The translations under genes and the position numbers were made by a program. A stretch of DNA of 31,198 bases from a virus. How positions within the stretch are numbered: position 1 is the first letter of the stretch; every line of letters begins with the position of its first letter. The notes below the pieces were generated by a model. The model ran no database searches. It saw nothing but the letters and a program-made list of their open reading frames with translations, and was not told the DNA's origin. The stretch covers positions 1 to 31,198 of the IMG/VR virus record IMGVR_UViG_3300024518_002925, one strand, 5' to 3'. Below, one piece after another: positions 28,326 through 31,198 of the stretch.

Positions 28326-28776
28326 CAGTTTCAGCCTCCAGGTCGAGAGATGGGACTGTCTCGGATTCTTTGGGGTAGCCGTTTTCGTAGACCAGATTGA
28401 GAGCGGTAAGATATTCACGGGCCGCCTGCCATGCCTTTGACATGTATATAGTAAACGGCCAGCGAAGTCTCGCATCTTCAAAGAGGTCGCGCAATAGAGA
28501 TGTGGCCTCGCTGGCCTCCTCTTTAGGTACAAACACCAGCCGCCCCGGCGTCTCGGCCGACATCGTAGCGATGACAAAATGGCACCGCTTGCAAACGATG
28601 CTACCCCAGGCGTAAGGGTTCAGGTCGTCGGCCTTGAGCGGCTCGATCTCAACGGGTTGGTGAGTTCGGCACTGTTCGCAGTGGAAATGTACCCGGTCAA
28701 CTGTCTTGACAACCTTAACGTCATCCGCCGCGCAATGCGAACACGGCCCCGGATCATCCCAGTCACTACCGCCCAT
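28315..28776 (-). CDS. Zinc-ribbon protein, paralogue of the gene at the right edge
   Basis: A 153-residue protein starting MGGSDWDDPGPCSHC at 28776 (11 bases inside the upstream gene, GAGGGGG upstream). Cys pairs: CSHC (12-15), CEQC (about 33-36) and CKRC (about 62-65). DDVKVVK lies between the first two. A segment of 127 bases (28528-28654, ending in MSAETPGRLVFV) is identical to the right end of the window. The C-terminal half is helical. Function unknown. Confidence 0.55.
   Translation of the reverse strand: MGGSDWDDPGPCSHCAADDVKVVKTVDRVHFHCEQCRTHQPVEIEPLKADDLNPYAWGSIVCKRCHFVIATMSAETPGRLVFVPKEEASEATSLLRDLFEDARLRWPFTIYMSKAWQAAREYLTALNLVYENGYPKESETVPSLDLEAETDDS
28528..28654. repeat. 127-bp exact direct repeat, internal copy
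   Basis: Identical base for base to 31072-31198, with the base before it differing. It covers the CKRC and MSAETPGRLVFV part of the zinc-ribbon gene. Confidence 0.95.
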
Positions 28777-29050
28777 CGCCCACCCCCTCGGCCCCTGCAA
28801 CCAGCCTATAAAGCGCCTCAAGTTGCTCGACGGTCTGGACATTCTGGCACTGTATGCCGCAAACTTCCGTGAGTAAGAAGACGCGAAATGCCTGATGCTT
28901 CCATTCGCCAAATCTTACGGCCAGCCGCCGCTCAAATTGTTCCGTTGCCGTTACCGAATAACCTCTAAGCGGCTTCCAATATTCCATGATCGCGCCATTG
29001 TTCCAGTTAAATTCCTGGTATCCGGCTTCGAGTAGTTGTTCAGGAGTCAT
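28766..29050 (-). CDS. Hypothetical protein
   Basis: A 94-residue protein starting MTPEQLLEAGYQEFNWNNGA at 29050, 11 bases inside the previous gene. Aromatic-rich first half (IMEYWKPLRGYSVTATEQFE) then RLAVRFGEWKHQAFRVFLLT. Ends GAEGVGDGR, echoing the upstream gene's GAEGVDDDS: the junction DNA is repeated. No family recognised. Confidence 0.5.
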   Translation of the reverse strand: MTPEQLLEAGYQEFNWNNGAIMEYWKPLRGYSVTATEQFERRLAVRFGEWKHQAFRVFLLTEVCGIQCQNVQTVEQLEALYRLVAGAEGVGDGR

Positions 29051-29543
29051 CGTCCACCCCCTCGGCCCCTTCGAGTGCGTCGCGTAGGGCGCAGAGGTCG
29101 GCAAGGGGAACCTCTATAGTTCGCGGAGAATATATCGAACCGTCAAAGACAGCGACGGGAACCAGTAGCGGCACGGCGGGGGCTCGGATGGCCTTGAGCC
29201 ACTTAGCCAATCGCAACACCCGGCGTTGCAGCCGCTGGGCCCGCGTCTCTAGCGCCCGTTGCCCTGCCGTTGGGGTCGGGAGAGCAGAAGCCTCCTCCGC
29301 CAGCAAGTCCACCGCCCCCAGCCGCTGGGCGATGCGCTCGAAGCGGTCTTCGGCCGAGCCAATATCCCCGACATAAAGATCAGAGCTACCATGTCCAAAA
29401 ATCCTGATAACGACGCGGGCCAGACTTTCGCTATCATCAACAGTAATCGAGATACCCCATTGGAGATTTACAATTTTATTTCGTTTGATCCCAACGAAAA
29501 TCCACTTGACAACCTTAACATCCTCTGCTAAAATATCAGACAT
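29040..29543 (-). CDS. Hypothetical protein downstream of a structured leader
   Basis: A 167-residue protein, MSDILAEDVKVVKWIFVGIK. The first third is beta-rich (VNLQWGISITVDDSESLARV), the middle has a long Arg/Leu helix (ALETRAQRLQRRVLRLAKWL) and the end returns to strands (TIEVPLADLCALRDAL). AGGAGG lies 8 bases before the ATG inside the hairpin at 29548-29564. Shares the EDVKVVK N-terminal codons with the HNH and zinc-ribbon genes. No family recognised. Confidence 0.5.
   Translation of the reverse strand: MSDILAEDVKVVKWIFVGIKRNKIVNLQWGISITVDDSESLARVVIRIFGHGSSDLYVGDIGSAEDRFERIAQRLGAVDLLAEEASALPTPTAGQRALETRAQRLQRRVLRLAKWLKAIRAPAVPLLVPVAVFDGSIYSPRTIEVPLADLCALRDALEGAEGVDDDS
29506..29534 (+). 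promoter_or_regulatory. Plus-strand promoter facing the second structured locus
   Basis: TTGACA (29506-29511), 17 bases, TAAAAT (29529-29534), within the opening codons of the opposite-strand gene. Same -35 neighbourhood (TTGACAACCTTAAC) as at 27811. Expected start near 29541. Confidence 0.6.
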
Positions 29544-29838
29544 AGATCACACCTCCTGAGTGTGGTTTAGTTGGCTCGGAAATAACCTGTTGACCGCAGG
29601 TTATTTTTATTTGAGCCGAGCTTATGTGGTTAAATAAAAATGCCCCAGATACGTCGTTATCGGCTGAGATAAACGGTAGGCACTTAGGCCGCGCATCTGG
29701 GGCTATCTTTGCAGTATAATGGTCGCGTTGCACTTTTGCAACTGCGGGACTGGGCATTAAAAAAAGCGCCTGTGTTCCGTCTATCTCAGCTACAGATATT
29801 ATACCCGAAATCGTGGTAAAGTCAAAAGTTGCGGTCAT
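29536..29838 (-). CDS. Possible 100-residue protein overlapping the structured leader
   Basis: Frame MTATFDFTTISGIISVAEID to ...SGGVIYV. The ATG overlaps the RNA ligase stop by ATGA and the frame ends just inside the next gene, which favours coding. It shares FDFxTISGIIS and VSxAxLFNxI patterns with the 27848-28123 frame. The same sequence forms the long RNA helices, so protein, RNA or both may be the product. Confidence 0.4.
   Translation of the reverse strand: MTATFDFTTISGIISVAEIDGTQALFLMPSPAVAKVQRDHYTAKIAPDARPKCLPFISADNDVSGAFLFNHISSAQIKITCGQQVISEPTKPHSGGVIYV
29541..29612 (+). ncRNA. Candidate 72-nt antisense RNA over a ribosome binding site
   Basis: Hairpin I CACAC-CTCCTGA-GTGTG (29548-29564) presents CTCC against the sense Shine-Dalgarno; hairpin II AAATAACCTG (29580-29589) / CAGGTTATTT (29597-29606) is perfect and runs into TTATTT, an intrinsic terminator. 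Arm sequences of hairpin I differ from the 27854-27868 copy while pairing and loop are kept. Confidence 0.55.
29632..29790 (-). ncRNA. Structured RNA with interleaved helices and terminator
   Basis: H1: GCTGAGATAGACGG (29790-29777) pairs with CCGTTTATCTCAGC (29676-29663), 14 bp with one G-U. H2: GCCCCAGATGCG (29703-29692) pairs with CGTATCTGGGGC (29653-29642), 12 bp with one G-U, followed by ATTTTTATTT. Order H1-H2-H1-H2 as in the other copies; joining segments 73, 15 and 9 nt. H1 starts 7 bases after the -10 box. A perfect hairpin GTTGCA-AAAG-TGCAAC lies inside. The helix sequences are unrelated to the other copies, so the fold is what is kept. Confidence 0.6.
29798..29825 (-). promoter_or_regulatory. 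Sigma70-like promoter of the second structured locus
   Basis: TTGACT (29825-29820), 16 bases, TATAAT (29803-29798), nearly identical over about 35 bases to the promoter at 28086-28113. Expected start falls at the first base of helix H1. Confidence 0.65.
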
Positions 29839-30908
29839 TCTTCACCCCTGTCCCTGAAGGCCATTTTATAAATCAGCGGCCTTACTGGTTTTCCGTCCAG
29901 CATTGCGAACAGGTACGAAGCCAGCGGCTTGTGGTTTTCCATAACCCACAGAGCAAACGTTTTTCGATCATCCTTCGGGGCGTCGGCAAACGCTTGCTCT
30001 GTCTGGTTAATGATACCCACTAACGTTTTGTTGATTTCAGCAACCCACCCGTTGACCTCTCCAAAGAATTCATGGGGAACAACCGCCCGAAGTTCATCGA
30101 GAGAATCGCTTGCCATGCATTCGAGAGTGTTTTTGAAGCTCAAGGTGTGTATAAGTCGGTGGAGCTTGCGGTATTCCTCGCCCTTAAATTTGAACCGCTG
30201 CCCATCCTCGAACTCGACCACCCACCCCTCCGCGTCAGGGTCAAGGGTTTCGGCGGCTACCACTATCTGGCCGGGCGTCTCAAATAAATGCGTGTCTGGC
30301 AAGCTAAACCCAAACGTGTTGGCAATGTTCTCGACGGCAGACCGGGGATAATATTCACCTGTAAAGCGATTTCGGACGCCCAGCAATGCCAGATCCTCAC
30401 GGCCCTGATAGTCAATCACTATCCGGTTTTGAGGATAGATGATTTCAAATAGTAAGGTGATGTCATCCAAGAAACCGGTCAGGTCATAGTTGTTCTGTAA
30501 GAATTCAGTCGCCCAGGCAGCTTGCTCCCCATCAAAACTACCCCTTGTGGCGATGCGGAATTCCTCGCCATAGCGATATAGAATTCCCAGGCTACCATCC
30601 ATCTTTTCGGTAACTGTTTTGATGCGCGAAGAAGTGTATCGGTCGCGCTCTCCCCAGTCAAAAAACTTATCAAAGGGTCGCGCTACAATCTCGCCTGTTT
30701 TCCTGTTCACGATCAAACCACGACTTACCCGCTCGAAATAGTTCCAGACACCCTTATAATGAGCTTGGGCGGTGTAATTAAATATCATCAAATCGCCCTG
30801 CTCCCTGACGACTACTTCCCCAAACTCTCGCCAATCAGGGGACTTGCCTGCAAGCCGTTGTATATGTTCAATTGAGGTTATTTCGGTAGGTTTGTCAAAA
30901 TCACTCAT
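29835..30908 (-). CDS. T4 Rnl1-like RNA ligase
   Basis: A 357-residue protein of the T4 RNA ligase 1 type. The nucleotidyltransferase core is complete: motif I EKMDGSL with K102 as the adenylated lysine, RGLIV and FDKFFDWGE before it as in T4 RnlA, motif III LLFEIIYP (152-159), motif IV AEGWVVEF (226-233) and motif V KFKGEEY (240-246). The C-terminal 100 residues are helical. Such ligases seal broken tRNA or other RNA ends, typically against host anticodon nucleases. It starts at GATGAGTG with GGAGGC upstream and ends by ATGA next to the second structured RNA locus. Confidence 0.88.
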   Translation of the reverse strand: MSDFDKPTEITSIEHIQRLAGKSPDWREFGEVVVREQGDLMIFNYTAQAHYKGVWNYFERVSRGLIVNRKTGEIVARPFDKFFDWGERDRYTSSRIKTVTEKMDGSLGILYRYGEEFRIATRGSFDGEQAAWATEFLQNNYDLTGFLDDITLLFEIIYPQNRIVIDYQGREDLALLGVRNRFTGEYYPRSAVENIANTFGFSLPDTHLFETPGQIVVAAETLDPDAEGWVVEFEDGQRFKFKGEEYRKLHRLIHTLSFKNTLECMASDSLDELRAVVPHEFFGEVNGWVAEINKTLVGIINQTEQAFADAPKDDRKTFALWVMENHKPLASYLFAMLDGKPVRPLIYKMAFRDRGEE

Positions 30909-31198
30909 CAGCTTCAGCCTCCTGATTGCCGCCCATCAGCGCCAACAACTCCCTGGCGGCCGACTGCACCATGCCCACCGAGACCGCCAGCCTGGTAGAA
31001 CTCAGCGAGATCGACACCAGATTTTTAAGCGTCTGGCGGATTCTTCCCAGGTCCCGGTCGGCGGCCTGGGATACAAACACCAGCCGCCCCGGCGTCTCGG
31101 CCGACATCGTAGCGATGACAAAATGGCACCGCTTGCAAACGATGCTACCCCAGGCGTAAGGGTTCAGGTCGTCGGCCTTGAGCGGCTCGATCTCAACG
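30901..31198 (-). CDS. Partial gene, paralogue of the zinc-ribbon protein
   Basis: The frame is open to the right edge (98 residues visible, from VEIEPLKADDLNPYAWGSIV). It includes CKRC and MSAETPGRLVFV, identical to the 28315-28776 protein for 42 residues, then diverges into a different helical C-terminus (LVSISLSSTRLAVSVGMVQS) ending EAEADE. The start lies outside the window. Function unknown. Confidence 0.6.
   Translation of the reverse strand, partial: VEIEPLKADDLNPYAWGSIVCKRCHFVIATMSAETPGRLVFVSQAADRDLGRIRQTLKNLVSISLSSTRLAVSVGMVQSAARELLALMGGNQEAEADE
31072..31198. repeat. 127-bp exact direct repeat, terminal copy
   Basis: Identical to 28528-28654 and ends exactly at the last base of the window. 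The length equals a k-mer size widely used by short-read assemblers, so the end may be a graph break inside a longer repeat. Confidence 0.95.

Noticed and set aside
28706-28734. Third plus-strand promoter with the TTGACAACCTTAACG motif
   Set aside because: The -35 is present but the -10 position reads CGCGCA, so no promoter can be claimed.
1-31198. CRISPR array, rRNA, integrase, insertion sequence
   Set aside because: No regularly spaced repeats, rRNA-like sequence, recombinase motif or transposase was seen; the only tandem repeats are the iterons and short local duplications.

Overview
The window reads as part of a tailed double-stranded DNA phage or prophage genome (probably metagenomic). 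Almost every gene lies on the minus strand in tightly overlapping operons (ATGA, TAATG and 8-base overlaps), so transcription runs from high to low coordinates. It carries an HK97-type head module, a lambda O/DnaC-like replication module, two adenine/cytosine-type DNA methylases, an RNA ligase and a holin. I see no integrase, tail genes, endolysin or polymerase. The host is uncertain: the Thr/Pro-rich lipoprotein at 18.9-19.5 kb resembles linkers common in Chloroflexota, while the spanin-like protein at 11.7-12.1 kb would fit a host with an outer membrane.

Layout in transcription order. 31.2-27.3 kb: small accessory genes, a T4 Rnl1-like RNA ligase, an HNH endonuclease, and two structured loci (27.85-28.12 and 29.54-29.84 kb). 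27.3-25.4 kb: an O-like initiator with four 24-bp iterons inside its own gene (candidate origin), and a DnaC-like helicase loader. 25.4-20.7 kb: ASCH protein, Dam-like methylase, phosphoesterase and many small proteins. 20.7-18.3 kb: a sigma70 promoter followed at once by an intrinsic terminator, then a holin, a membrane coiled-coil protein and a lipoprotein, an arrangement like the lambda late promoter. 18.2-15.3 kb: a methylase invaded at its 3' end by a plus-strand HNH cassette. 15.0-9.4 kb: TerS, TerL, small proteins, a second promoter plus hairpin, portal. 7.9-1.4 kb: head assembly genes, prohead protease/scaffold, major capsid and a putative decoration protein. 1.4-0 kb: three glycosyltransferase-type genes, the last cut by the window edge.

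The most unusual signal is a family of promoter-driven structured RNAs. Three copies (15393-15531 plus; 27939-28079 minus; 29632-29790 minus) start at a sigma70 -10 box, have two long interleaved helices (H1 5', H2 5', H1 3', H2 3') with unrelated sequences but the same topology, and end in a U-tract. Two of them lead into HNH endonuclease genes. The two minus-strand copies are also faced by a plus-strand promoter that should make a roughly 70-nt antisense RNA over the next gene's Shine-Dalgarno hairpin. A fourth locus (9593-9727) shares the promoter core and a 5'/3' closing helix. This could be an undescribed RNA-regulated homing-endonuclease or attenuation system.

The last 127 bases exactly repeat an internal segment, which suggests the sequence ends at an assembly-graph repeat rather than a biological end.
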